This document shows positions 1 through 8,110 of a DNA stretch of 53,225 nt, piece after piece. This stretch comes from an uncultured Bacilli bacterium (GTDB lineage: Bacteria > Bacillota_I > Bacilli_A > RF39 > UBA660), in NCBI GenBank assembly GCA_947581765.1, contig CANPVU010000010.1, positions 1 through 53,225 on the forward strand. The letters are read 5' to 3'. Under the pieces are notes generated by a model. It was not told the origin of the DNA and did no database searches. It worked only from the letters and a program-made list of their open reading frames with translations. The position numbers were made by a program, and so were the translations under genes. Each line of letters begins with the position of its first letter. The stretch's first letter is position 1.

Positions 1-4
1 AAAG

Positions 5-77
5 TTTTTATTTCATTTAAAATTTTACCTTTTTCACTCTTATTTTTTGATTTTTTAATTTTTACTCTTTTTTACTG
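5..77. repeat. Left copy of 73-bp terminal inverted repeat
   Basis: Bases 5-77 are the exact reverse complement of bases 53153-53225 at the other end of the window. The element is extremely A/T-rich and carries no gene with a credible start. It lies just outside the terminator of the 60-aa membrane protein gene. Most likely a dispersed repeat at which the assembly stopped. Confidence 0.9.
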
Positions 78-86
78 CTAATATAT

Positions 87-110
87 AAAAAAACTACATT
101 ATTTTGTAGT
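87..110 (-). terminator. Terminator of the 474-aa/60-aa operon
   Basis: Stem ACTACA (93-98) / TGTAGT (105-110) with a 6-base loop, followed on the minus strand by seven T. The stop codon of the 60-aa gene (99-101) lies in the loop. Confidence 0.75.
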
Positions 111-281
111 CTCTTTATTTTTTTTATTTATTTCAAATAATCTATCTATTAAAACACCAACTGTAAGTGCTATAGCAAGCATATATATTCTGTATTTAAA
201 ATCCCATGGTAAAAATTCTTTAATATTATTACCTAAATTTACTACAATATTATTTATATCATTAATCATATTATTAAACAT
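99..281 (-). CDS. Small single-pass membrane protein, unknown
   Basis: A 60-aa protein that I do not recognise. It has a polar, amphipathic N-terminal third, one hydrophobic span at about residues 32-46 (sequence YMLAIALTVGVLI), and a short Lys/Glu-rich tail. The ATG at 281 is preceded by AAGGTG six bases away, and this SD overlaps the stop codon of the 474-aa gene (285-287), so the two are translationally close and surely co-transcribed. A terminator overlaps its stop codon. Size and topology would suit a small membrane partner of the upstream protein or a holin-like peptide, but nothing in the sequence decides between these. Confidence 0.6.
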   Translation of the reverse strand: MFNNMINDINNIVVNLGNNIKEFLPWDFKYRIYMLAIALTVGVLIDRLFEINKKNKETTK

Positions 282-284
282 AAA

Positions 285-1709
285 TTACACCTTAATAACT
301 TTCTTTTTATTTTTTTTATTCAAATAATCTTGATATGATGGATATACTTTACTATCAGGTCCAATAAAGTATGGTAATAAAAGTGGATTTGAATACCAAG
401 TATCCACACTAGGTGTTATTATAACTCCATTTTTTTGATTACTAACTTTAAAATCATATTCCATAATCTCATTTATTGTCTTTTGATCACAACAAAATGT
501 ATTAAAATCTATTTCATATTCTTTACAATATACTTCTATTTCATTAATAATTTGTGAAGTAAATTCATGTTCATATTTAAATATTTTCAAATATACTTCT
601 TTTATTATATTCATTATTTCTCTTTTAGTAACTATTATTTTATCTTTATCTAAAATTCCAAGATTTATATCGTTTATTTCATTTAATTTTAAAGTAGAAA
701 AATGTTTCATTATTCTTTTTAGTTTTTGGTAAAAAACAACATCTCTTAATGGATTAGATTCTGATAAATTTATTTTAGCTTGTAACATATAATATATTGA
801 ATTTAATATTTGATCATAATAAGTAATATTTTCTTCTGGTGATGTTTTTACCTTTACTAGATTATCATACCACTGATTTACTGACTTTTGTATTGCTCTA
901 TAAACATAATTTAAACGTTGATTTAAAAATAACTCTTCATTTACATATGGTTTAGAACAATATCCTATATTATCATATAAAGTTCCTGATAACATAGCTG
1001 GTTTATCTAATAAAACGTTTATATCTTTAAATTGTTTTTTTATAAATTGTATTATATCTATATATTTTGATAAATTAGCAGTAGATGAATATATAACTAA
1101 CGTATTATATCTATCCGAATTATTTGTATATTTTAAATCATATGTTAAATTATATTTATTACATAATAAAATAAAACAATGTATTATCTTATAAGTTACA
1201 GATGTTGATTTTATATTTAATGATAATACATGTTGTATTGGTTCAGAATTATCTTGGAATAAATTAACATATGTAGAATTAATTTTTATCCAATTACCAT
1301 CTGTTTTATACCAGTTATATTTTTTTATTAAATTATCTATTTCTTCATCAATTTGTTTAGTTTGTTTTTCATCTAACATTATTTCTTCTATATCTTGTAA
1401 ATATTCTTTTAGTTTAAATAAATCTCTTTGATCTAAATCATCTTTCATTAATAAAGGTAATCCATTATAATCAAATGAAAGAATATTCTTTCTCCAAATA
1501 CTAAACATATATTTCATAAAACTTTCTTTACTACATTTTATTATATCTTTATTTTCTATTTGACAAGGTTTAAAATCAAGTAAAAATGTTACTTTTTTAG
1601 AAAAGTCATCAAAGTTTGTTGATTGAAAATATATATTTATAAATTCTCTTATCAATCCTGAATTTTCAAATGGGCTTTTTATATTTTCATACATACTCAT
1701 CAAGCTCAT
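285..1709 (-). CDS. Uncharacterised 474-aa protein, faint HopA1-like core
   Basis: Soluble 474-aa protein without signal peptide or membrane span. I cannot name its family with confidence. The middle part (about residues 150-280: YVNL, then DLKYTNNSDRYNTLVIYSS, then KPAMLSGTLYDNIGY) has the order of elements seen in HopA1-type domains (strand, K/R-x-Y segment, R-Y-D/N-x-L-V-x-Y, P-x-x-x-x-G). This is a weak resemblance only. The C-terminus (GPDSKVYPSYQDYLN) matches the short module repeated in the surface protein at 19361-20896. The ATG at 1709 has a very strong SD (GGAGGGGG) and a sigma-A promoter at 1740-1768. A 60-aa membrane protein follows in the same operon. Confidence 0.65.
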   Translation of the reverse strand: MSLMSMYENIKSPFENSGLIREFINIYFQSTNFDDFSKKVTFLLDFKPCQIENKDIIKCSKESFMKYMFSIWRKNILSFDYNGLPLLMKDDLDQRDLFKLKEYLQDIEEIMLDEKQTKQIDEEIDNLIKKYNWYKTDGNWIKINSTYVNLFQDNSEPIQHVLSLNIKSTSVTYKIIHCFILLCNKYNLTYDLKYTNNSDRYNTLVIYSSTANLSKYIDIIQFIKKQFKDINVLLDKPAMLSGTLYDNIGYCSKPYVNEELFLNQRLNYVYRAIQKSVNQWYDNLVKVKTSPEENITYYDQILNSIYYMLQAKINLSESNPLRDVVFYQKLKRIMKHFSTLKLNEINDINLGILDKDKIIVTKREIMNIIKEVYLKIFKYEHEFTSQIINEIEVYCKEYEIDFNTFCCDQKTINEIMEYDFKVSNQKNGVIITPSVDTWYSNPLLLPYFIGPDSKVYPSYQDYLNKKNKKKVIKV

Positions 1710-1739
1710 AAATCCCCCTCCAATTGCTTATTTCGTGTT

Positions 1740-1768
1740 ATTATATCACTCTATTTTAGAAAGTACAA
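1740..1768 (-). promoter_or_regulatory. Sigma-A promoter of the 474-aa gene
   Basis: Minus strand TTGTAC (1763-1768), 17-base spacer, TATAAT (1740-1745), about 30 bases before the ATG at 1709. Confidence 0.7.
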
Positions 1769-1792
1769 GAAAAAAAACTATATATTATAGTT
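1769..1792 (-). terminator. Terminator of the ABC transporter operon
   Basis: Stem AACTATA / TATAGTT (1776-1792) with a 3-base loop, followed by a T-run on the minus strand. The permease stop codon lies within it. Confidence 0.7.
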
Positions 1793-2462
1793 CTTTTTGT
1801 AAATATATTTTATATGAAATTTTATAAGATATAATATTAAATATTATAAGTAATAGTATAGCTACTACAGGTATATATGTAATAAAACTACTTAATAATT
1901 CTGTAGTATATTTAAAATCTGGATCATGTCTTTGAACAAATAATAGTATTATAGGTGCTACTGATAATATAGCAAATAGTATTATCATAAATATATTATT
2001 TGCTTTTTCAGTACCATATTTATATACAAGTGGTGTTTTTAAAATAAATAATAAATTAGTAGCACCCCCAAATAATAACATCACAGATAAAGTTTTCATA
2101 ATATTTAGAGGTAAAAATATTTTACATAATATACTTATTAAGGATACTACAATAGAACCTCCAAATATTAATGTAAGATTAAATATATATTTTCCCATTA
2201 CTATATTTTTTCTATTTAAAGGAAATGTCATAATATAACTATCTGCATTAGCCTTTTCTTCTTCATATAATACAGAACTTGCTAAACCTCCAAGTACTGA
2301 TATAGGTAGTGCTATTCCTGCATATGTAACATACTCCATTTTCTTATCTATAAATCCTATAAAAGTGAAAAAAACAGCCATAATAAATGTCATTGTAATT
2401 AATTTTTTATATGCTTTTAAAGCTATAATATCTTTAATTATTAATTTCTTTATTACATTCAC
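1785..2462 (-). CDS. ABC-2 type transporter permease
   Basis: About 225-aa integral membrane protein with six hydrophobic spans and the soluble N-terminal helix typical of ABC-2 permeases of the YtrC/YhcI or BcrB kind. It follows and overlaps the ATPase gene, and the pair should form an exporter in the cytoplasmic membrane. A longer reading from GTG 2471 is possible. I prefer GTG 2462 because GAGGTG sits six bases upstream of it, while 2471 lies inside that SD. Substrate unknown. Transporters of this size are often linked to peptide-antibiotic or envelope-stress export, but the GntR-type regulator usually found beside them is absent here. Confidence 0.85.
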   Translation of the reverse strand: MNVIKKLIIKDIIALKAYKKLITMTFIMAVFFTFIGFIDKKMEYVTYAGIALPISVLGGLASSVLYEEEKANADSYIMTFPLNRKNIVMGKYIFNLTLIFGGSIVVSLISILCKIFLPLNIMKTLSVMLLFGGATNLLFILKTPLVYKYGTEKANNIFMIILFAILSVAPIILLFVQRHDPDFKYTTELLSSFITYIPVVAILLLIIFNIISYKISYKIYLQKEL

Positions 2463-3315
2463 CTTTATCACCTCTTATATATAGTATCATTATTTTTTCT
2501 AAATTAGGCTTAGATATATTATCAATTTCATATTTATCTTTAAATTGTATATTATTTTTGATTAATAACTCATATCCAAATCTATTTTTTTTATACCTTA
2601 TATAATCATTAGAATCAATTTTATTAAACTCTTCATTACTACAATTTACTAATGAATATTCATTTAATAATTCATCTCTAGATTCATTTAATATTATTTT
2701 ACCATCATCTATAAATATAATATCATCTGCTAGTAATTCTAAATCTGTAGTAATATGACTAGATATAAGTATAGAACTATTTGAATTTTCTACATATTTT
2801 GTAAATATACTAAGTATATCACTTCTAGCTATTGGATCAAGACCACTAGTTGGTTCATCTAATATAAGTAATTTTGGATTAAAAGAAAGTGCTACTGCTA
2901 TCTTTATTTTTATATACATTCCTTTAGAAAAATACTTAATCATTTTATTTTTAGGTAATTTAAATTCCTTAATATAATTAAAATATTGTTTATCATCCCA
3001 ATTATCATGTATATTTTTCATTAATTTATTAATATCCATAACATCATAATAACTAGGTAAAAAGCTATCATCTAATACTACTCCAATATTTTCTTTTACT
3101 ATTGTTTCATCTTTAATATTATCACGACCAAATATCGTTATACACCCATTATCTTTTTTTACTAAGTTAAGTATCGCTTTTATAGTTGTTGTTTTTCCAG
3201 CTCCATTTTCACCAAGCATACCTAATACATGACCTTCTTTTATACTAAAACTAATATTATCTAATTTAAAATCATTGTACTTTTTGCACAAATTTTCTAT
3301 TTTTAATATATCCAT
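2434..3315 (-). CDS. ABC transporter ATP-binding protein
   Basis: A 293-aa ABC ATPase. Walker A is GENGAGKT (about residues 35-42) and Walker B is LLILDEPTSGLDP, with the switch histidine in ISSHI. The signature motif is degenerate (YFSKGM instead of LSGGQ), as is common in the YtrB/BcrA-like group that works with ABC-2 permeases. After the nucleotide-binding domain there is an accessory segment of about 80 residues. The 3' end overlaps the permease gene by about 30 bases, so expression is coupled. Start ATG 3315 is preceded by AGGATAGTGAT, and a promoter lies at 3337-3365. Confidence 0.9.
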   Translation of the reverse strand: MDILKIENLCKKYNDFKLDNISFSIKEGHVLGMLGENGAGKTTTIKAILNLVKKDNGCITIFGRDNIKDETIVKENIGVVLDDSFLPSYYDVMDINKLMKNIHDNWDDKQYFNYIKEFKLPKNKMIKYFSKGMYIKIKIAVALSFNPKLLILDEPTSGLDPIARSDILSIFTKYVENSNSSILISSHITTDLELLADDIIFIDDGKIILNESRDELLNEYSLVNCSNEEFNKIDSNDYIRYKKNRFGYELLIKNNIQFKDKYEIDNISKPNLEKIMILYIRGDKGECNKEINN

Positions 3316-3336
3316 ACTATCACTATCCTATATATT

Positions 3337-3365
3337 AGTATACCCTAATTTTATTTTTATGTAAA
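3337..3365 (-). promoter_or_regulatory. Promoter of the ABC transporter operon
   Basis: Minus strand TTTACA (3360-3365), 17-base spacer, TATACT (3337-3342), ending about 22 bases before the ATPase ATG. Confidence 0.6.
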
Positions 3366-3371
3366 ACAAAA

Positions 3372-3390
3372 TATGGAATATTATTCCATA
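3372..3390 (-). terminator. Terminator of the plsC operon
   Basis: Near-perfect palindrome TATGGAATA / TATTCCATA followed on the minus strand by ATTTTGTTTT. It overlaps the last codons of the plsC-like gene. Confidence 0.6.
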
Positions 3391-3971
3391 CCTTGTTTTA
3401 ATAAATTTTCTATTTCTTTATACAATTTACAATTAGCTTCTTCTAATGTCATATTACCTACTTTAAATGTTTGGCCATATCTAATAGTTAAATTTTTACT
3501 TCTAAACTTATAATCTCCAGTTATTGCAAATGGTACTATTAAAGCATCTGTTTTACTAGCCATAGATACTGTTCCAAATTTAAATGGCAATAATAATTCT
3601 TTAGTTTTATTTCTTGTACCCTCTGGAAATAATCCAATAGCTCCCCTATTTTTTAATACCTCTAAAGCATTATCAACTGCTTGTTTATCATGTATACTTC
3701 TATCTACACTTATACATCCGGTACCTTTAAAAAACCACGCTACTTTCTTATTATCAAAGTATTCTTTTTTTGCCATATAATTTATTATTCTTTTAGTTGA
3801 AATTATAGTTAAGCATTGGTCAAATAAATGTTTATGATTTCCTACTATAAGTATTGGTCCTTCTTTAGGTATTTTCTCCTTTCCTATTATTTTTGGATTA
3901 TAATATAGTTTAAATATAGGTCCTAATATAAATTTTCCAACCCTATATAAAATTGGCTTTTTACTCATCAT
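3381..3971 (-). CDS. plsC: 1-acyl-sn-glycerol-3-phosphate acyltransferase (PlsC family)
   Basis: About 195 aa, normal for the family. It transfers an acyl chain to lysophosphatidate at the inner face of the membrane. Visible motifs are the catalytic HX4D box (NHKHLFD), the substrate-binding FPEGTR box and the third block around IVPFAI. The N-terminus is hydrophobic. Of three successive ATG codons (3974, 3971, 3968) and an upstream GTG (3980), 3971 has the best distance (6 bases) from AGGTG. The start overlaps the end of the ligase gene, so it is the third gene of a plsC-ligase-plsC operon. Which of the two PlsC proteins is the housekeeping enzyme cannot be told from sequence. Confidence 0.9.
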   Translation of the reverse strand: MMSKKPILYRVGKFILGPIFKLYYNPKIIGKEKIPKEGPILIVGNHKHLFDQCLTIISTKRIINYMAKKEYFDNKKVAWFFKGTGCISVDRSIHDKQAVDNALEVLKNRGAIGLFPEGTRNKTKELLLPFKFGTVSMASKTDALIVPFAITGDYKFRSKNLTIRYGQTFKVGNMTLEEANCKLYKEIENLLKQGME

Positions 3972-5694
3972 CATCGGCACCTATATCACTTTTTAATTTT
4001 TGAAAATCAACTTTACCTAATTTTGTCTTAGGTAATTTTTTTCTAAATACAAATTCATATGGAATCATATATTTAGCTAAATTTTTCTTACAATAATTTC
4101 TTATATCTGATTTTACAAATAATCCATGATAACCATCTTTTAATACTATAAATGCTTTACCTACTTCTTGTTTATATGGATGAGGTATTCCTATTACACT
4201 ACATTGTAATACCGCAGGATGAGATTCTATTACTTCTTCTACATGTGTTGGATACACATTATATCCACTAGTAATAATCATTCTTTTTATTCTTCCTTTA
4301 TAAAATACAAATCCATCACTATCCATATATCCTAAATCACCTGTATGAAGCCATACATGTCCATCATTATGTACTTGAAGTGCTGCATTTGTTTCATTTT
4401 CATCATTTAAATAACCTAACATCATACCCTTAGTATTTACTACTATTTCTCCTACTTCATTATATGGTAAAGTTTTTCTTGTATTAGAATCAATTATTTT
4501 TACATAATTTCCTGCAAGTGGTATTCCTACTGAACCACTTTTATTTACCTTATCACAAGCAAGACAAACAGCTGCTAGACCTTCTGATAGTCCATATCCT
4601 TGAGTAATAACTGCCCTAGAACCATGTTCAGCTAAATATTTATTAAATCTTTCCTCTAAACTCTTAGTAAGTATATCTCCACCACTTACTACATATTTTA
4701 GAAAGGATAAATCTAAATTTTTAACATTATTACATCCAAGTAAAGCCTCATATAAAGTTGGAACACCTAGTACACATGTAGGTCTTGTCTTTTTAAATAA
4801 TATATCAAATTTTTTAGAATTAAATTGTGGAATTAGTATTGTATAACATCCTGATGAAAGAGGAGTATGCATCAATACACTTAGTCCAAATCCATGAAAA
4901 TTAGGCATAATAGCTAAACAACAATCCCCAGCTTTTAATTGTTTAAGAGAAATATTTTCTTGCATAGAAGCTAGTATAAAAGACCTATTTTGTAAAACAA
5001 CATTTTTAGGTTTACCACTAGTACCACCACTATGAAGTATTACAGCTGGAGTATCACAACCATATTTTTTATATTCATCCATTTTTTTAAATCGAGAAAT
5101 ATTCATAAATTTTCTCCATTTAATAAACATTTTATCTTTTTTAGGTTTTTTATACTTTCCTATTTGTGTAATACTATATCCAATACGCATAAATATATTT
5201 AATGTATCAGTAGGTTTTACAAAAATAACTTTTTGTACTTTAGTACTCTTTATAATATTTTCTATCTTATTATAAAAAGATTCAAAATATACAAGATATA
5301 TACTTTTAGTAGAAATTAAACTTTGTTTTATTTCCTCTTCTGCAGATAATGGATGTAACATATTTGCTATAGCACCCATTTTATTTAATGCATAAAGTGA
5401 TATTAATGCTTCTGGTACATTAGGTAAACATATAGTAACTATATCTCCCTTTTTTATTCCCAACTCATTAAATGAAATACTAGCTTTATCAATTAATTTC
5501 ATAAATTTATCATATGTAAATTTATGTCCTAAATATTCTATTGCTGTATTCTTAGGATATTTTAAATAACTTCTTCTTACATGTTCATACATACTTATAT
5601 TTGGAATTTTTATATTTAATTCATCTTCTGTATAATATTTTTTCCAAGGAGCTGGTATTGGTTTTTTCCCCTTTAATAAATTTAAAATAGACAT
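3961..5694 (-). CDS. AMP-forming acyl-CoA/acyl-ACP synthetase
   Basis: 577-aa member of the ANL superfamily, which activates a carboxylic acid as acyl-AMP and transfers it to a thiol. The P-loop is HSGGTSGKPK (about 221-230), then QGYGLSEG (365-372), the TGD motif (451-453), the hinge region KGRIKRMI, and the catalytic lysine in KLGKVDF (about 561). No N-terminal signal. It sits between two plsC genes: it starts one base after the upstream plsC stop with GGAGG in front, and its 3' end overlaps the next plsC start. The context points to activation of exogenous or recycled fatty acids for phospholipid synthesis. The thiol acceptor (CoA or ACP) cannot be read from sequence. Confidence 0.88.
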   Translation of the reverse strand: MSILNLLKGKKPIPAPWKKYYTEDELNIKIPNISMYEHVRRSYLKYPKNTAIEYLGHKFTYDKFMKLIDKASISFNELGIKKGDIVTICLPNVPEALISLYALNKMGAIANMLHPLSAEEEIKQSLISTKSIYLVYFESFYNKIENIIKSTKVQKVIFVKPTDTLNIFMRIGYSITQIGKYKKPKKDKMFIKWRKFMNISRFKKMDEYKKYGCDTPAVILHSGGTSGKPKNVVLQNRSFILASMQENISLKQLKAGDCCLAIMPNFHGFGLSVLMHTPLSSGCYTILIPQFNSKKFDILFKKTRPTCVLGVPTLYEALLGCNNVKNLDLSFLKYVVSGGDILTKSLEERFNKYLAEHGSRAVITQGYGLSEGLAAVCLACDKVNKSGSVGIPLAGNYVKIIDSNTRKTLPYNEVGEIVVNTKGMMLGYLNDENETNAALQVHNDGHVWLHTGDLGYMDSDGFVFYKGRIKRMIITSGYNVYPTHVEEVIESHPAVLQCSVIGIPHPYKQEVGKAFIVLKDGYHGLFVKSDIRNYCKKNLAKYMIPYEFVFRKKLPKTKLGKVDFQKLKSDIGADDDE

Positions 5695-5695
5695 A

Positions 5696-6268
5696 CTATT
5701 CCTCCAATCCTTTTCTTACTATTTCTTGAAGTTTAAAATTTTCTTTATCTAAGTCATTATCTTTAATACTTACTTTTGGTAAAAAAGTTATTTTTAAATT
5801 ATTTTTAAATATTTTATAATCACCTTTAATTATAAAAGGAACTATACAACTATTTGAATCATGTGCCATTTTTACAGCACCTATTTTAAAAGGCATAACA
5901 GTCTCATTAGTTCTGTTAAAAGTACCTTCTGGAAATATTCCTATTACTTTTTCACTTTCTAAATACTTACATGCCTGTACTATTGATTCATGATTTTTCT
6001 TTTTTCTATCTACAGGTATTAATCCCATATTATTAAATATTATTTTTTTAGGTCCACTCCAAAGTTCTATTTTAGCCAAAAAATGTATTGGTCTTCTTGT
6101 AGACGACATGAGTAAAATACAATCCAAATTATTTTTATGATTTCCCGCTAATATTATTCTTCCATTTTTTGGTATATTTTCTCTTCCTATTATTTTTGGA
6201 TGAAAAAATATTTTAAATAATACAGATACTACTGGCCTTACTATATTATATAAAATACTATTGCTCAT
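5696..6268 (-). CDS. PlsC-family acyltransferase, first gene of lipid operon
   Basis: A 190-aa acyltransferase with HX4D in NHKNNLD (H44, D49) and FPEGT (112-116), clearly paralogous to the PlsC two genes downstream. Residues 1-22 are hydrophobic, as usual for membrane-associated PlsC. The ATG at 6268 has AGGTGAT upstream, and a promoter lies at about 6284-6313, so this is the operon leader. Differences from its paralogue around the HX4D box (NNLD versus HLFD) suggest a different acyl donor or acceptor, for example one adding to glycerol-3-phosphate or to another lysolipid. That is inference. Confidence 0.88.
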   Translation of the reverse strand: MSNSILYNIVRPVVSVLFKIFFHPKIIGRENIPKNGRIILAGNHKNNLDCILLMSSTRRPIHFLAKIELWSGPKKIIFNNMGLIPVDRKKKNHESIVQACKYLESEKVIGIFPEGTFNRTNETVMPFKIGAVKMAHDSNSCIVPFIIKGDYKIFKNNLKITFLPKVSIKDNDLDKENFKLQEIVRKGLEE

Positions 6269-6283
6269 TATATCACCTAATAT

Positions 6284-6313
6284 ATTATATCATTTTTATA
6301 TACATTAAAACAA
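6284..6313 (-). promoter_or_regulatory. Promoter of the plsC-ligase-plsC operon
   Basis: Minus strand TTGTTT (6308-6313), 18-base spacer, TATAAT (6284-6289), then AGGTGAT before the ATG at 6268. Confidence 0.5.
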
Positions 6314-6338
6314 ATAAAAAGAACTAAAATATAGTTCT
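6314..6338 (-). terminator. Terminator of the transglutaminase-like gene
   Basis: Stem AGAACTA / TAGTTCT (6320-6338) with a 5-base loop, then TTTTTATT on the minus strand. Confidence 0.7.
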
Positions 6339-6339
6339 T

Positions 6340-7689
6340 CTAAAGTTTATTTATTTTACCTAACTCATCGTCTTGTACTTCTTCTATTTCATTTTGTTTT
6401 TTATTTTCAATTATATAACTTATAATCATATAACCAGAAATGAGTAAATATACCGTAAATCCATATATACCACCAATTATGTACTCATTATACTTAATAG
6501 TATTAGTACCATAGGTTTTATTTTTTTCTACTGATAATGGAATTGTTCTATAATAATCTTGATATTTATCAGTTGCTTTATAATTTAAATTATCAGGTGT
6601 TATAAACATTACATTAGCTAGATTCACTAAATTATCATCTGTAGAATTATTATTATAGTTATTTAGTGAAATTTTATAATTATCTGTATTATCTAAATAT
6701 GTTAAGTCTATATAAAAATAATCACCATGGAATTCAATAGCATTCCAAGCATGTGGAACATTATCATAAAATCCATGAATACTATATACTTCAAATCCAC
6801 ATTTAAGAAATATTAATTCTGATAAATCGGCATAATTAATACATACTCCATTTCCATACTGTTCATTTTCTTTATCAAATATAGAACTTATTGATTTTTC
6901 ATTGTACTGAATAACTTTTATTTTTGATTTATCAGTATCTATATTATTTTCTAGTACTTCTTCATCATATTTTATTTCATTAAGTACATAATTAATAACT
7001 TCTATTATGTTTAAAACATTTCCACTTCCTTCTTTTAAATTAAGGGAATTAACAATTTGGTTTATTTTTTCATTCAATGGTTCATACTTATATATATCTA
7101 TATTACAACCACTATAATTTGTTAAATACTCAATAAAAAGAAGATTATCAACTTCATTATTTGCTAATGTATTAAAGAAATCTACTCTAGTTATTCTACT
7201 TTTATGAATAAATCTAGACATATCAAAATGATCGCTCATTTTTTTAATAACAATATTTTTATCAAAAAGTAAATTTATATCTTTAGCACTACATAAGTTT
7301 ATTTCATCAATATTTAAATCAGTTAATTGTTGTGCATTATATATTTGTAAACATTCTAAATTGGTATAATATTTTAAATAATATAAATCATGAATTTCTG
7401 ACATATCTAAAGTTAATACTTTTACTTTTTCCATTGCATCATAATCAATGTTTTTATAGTTATCATTATAGGCTGGTTGCATTAATTTATCTGAATCGTA
7501 TACTAATTCATAATAGTCATTTTTTATGGTATTATTTACATTTGTAAAGCCAAGATGTACTATAGATGAAAAATATCCACCACTTACTATACAAGTAGCC
7601 ATAAATCCTAATTGTACTGAAAAGCATTTAATACCTCTTATAATTTTACTATTTATTTTTAAATTACTTAATTTATGTACTATTTTCAT
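6340..7689 (-). CDS. Membrane-anchored transglutaminase-fold protein
   Basis: A 449-aa bitopic protein. One hydrophobic segment near residues 23-45 and a second at 404-427 enclose an extracytoplasmic region. Its C-terminal half carries a transglutaminase/cysteine-protease core: Cys283 in GNGVCINYADL, His313 in HAWN, and Asp328 in YIDLTY, with the usual spacing. Residues about 85-160 have a leucine-rich-repeat-like pattern. Such proteins cleave or crosslink peptides at the cell surface, but the substrate is unknown. It is monocistronic with its own promoter (7714-7742) and terminator (6314-6338). Alternative: a catalytically intact but non-enzymatic peptide-binding domain. Confidence 0.75.
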   Translation of the reverse strand: MKIVHKLSNLKINSKIIRGIKCFSVQLGFMATCIVSGGYFSSIVHLGFTNVNNTIKNDYYELVYDSDKLMQPAYNDNYKNIDYDAMEKVKVLTLDMSEIHDLYYLKYYTNLECLQIYNAQQLTDLNIDEINLCSAKDINLLFDKNIVIKKMSDHFDMSRFIHKSRITRVDFFNTLANNEVDNLLFIEYLTNYSGCNIDIYKYEPLNEKINQIVNSLNLKEGSGNVLNIIEVINYVLNEIKYDEEVLENNIDTDKSKIKVIQYNEKSISSIFDKENEQYGNGVCINYADLSELIFLKCGFEVYSIHGFYDNVPHAWNAIEFHGDYFYIDLTYLDNTDNYKISLNNYNNNSTDDNLVNLANVMFITPDNLNYKATDKYQDYYRTIPLSVEKNKTYGTNTIKYNEYIIGGIYGFTVYLLISGYMIISYIIENKKQNEIEEVQDDELGKINKL

Positions 7690-7713
7690 TTAAACCAACC
7701 CCACTGTTTGTGT

Positions 7714-7742
7714 ATTCTAGCACACTAACTTAATATTGTCAA
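7714..7742 (-). promoter_or_regulatory. Promoter of the transglutaminase-like gene
   Basis: Minus strand TTGACA (7737-7742), 17-base spacer, TAGAAT (7714-7719), with TGC directly before the -10 (extended -10). Confidence 0.75.
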
Positions 7743-7745
7743 ATT

Positions 7746-7791
7746 AAAAAGTGATATATTACAAGCCTTAATTAGCATAAAATATATCACT
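7746..7791 (-). terminator. Terminator after the 113-aa gene
   Basis: 11-bp stem AGTGATATATT / AATATATCACT (7750-7760 and 7781-7791) with a 20-base loop, followed by a T-run. It overlaps the last codons of the 113-aa gene. Confidence 0.6.
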
Positions 7792-8109
7792 ATATTCTGG
7801 AAATTTTCCTATACCACTATAATACTTTGATAATAAATATATACCATTATTAATAATATCTATATTAGTATTTAATAATAGTATTTCATTAAACACTTTT
7901 TTAATAGTTTTTTCATCTTTTTTTACAAATAGTATATTAACTAATCTTCTAAACTTTACTTCATCTGTTACCTCATTTATTGGGGGTTCTAAGGTTGCTA
8001 TTAAATATGATTCTTCCAAAGTTATATTAGGATATGACTTATGTATATCTTTACTAACTTTAAATAGTCTTTCTTCATAAGTTAGATTACCATTATATTC
8101 ATAGTTCAT
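7768..8109 (-). CDS. Small soluble protein paired with AAA+ gene, unknown
   Basis: A 113-aa, mostly helical, charged protein that I do not recognise. There is no signal peptide, membrane span or cysteine motif. It begins one base after the stop codon of the ClpX-like gene and ends in the operon terminator, so it is expressed with the unfoldase and nothing else. An adaptor, substrate or inhibitor of the unfoldase is the natural guess, but that is context only. Confidence 0.65.
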   Translation of the reverse strand: MNYEYNGNLTYEERLFKVSKDIHKSYPNITLEESYLIATLEPPINEVTDEVKFRRLVNILFVKKDEKTIKKVFNEILLLNTNIDIINNGIYLLSKYYSGIGKFPEYSDIFYAN

Positions 8110-8110
8110 T

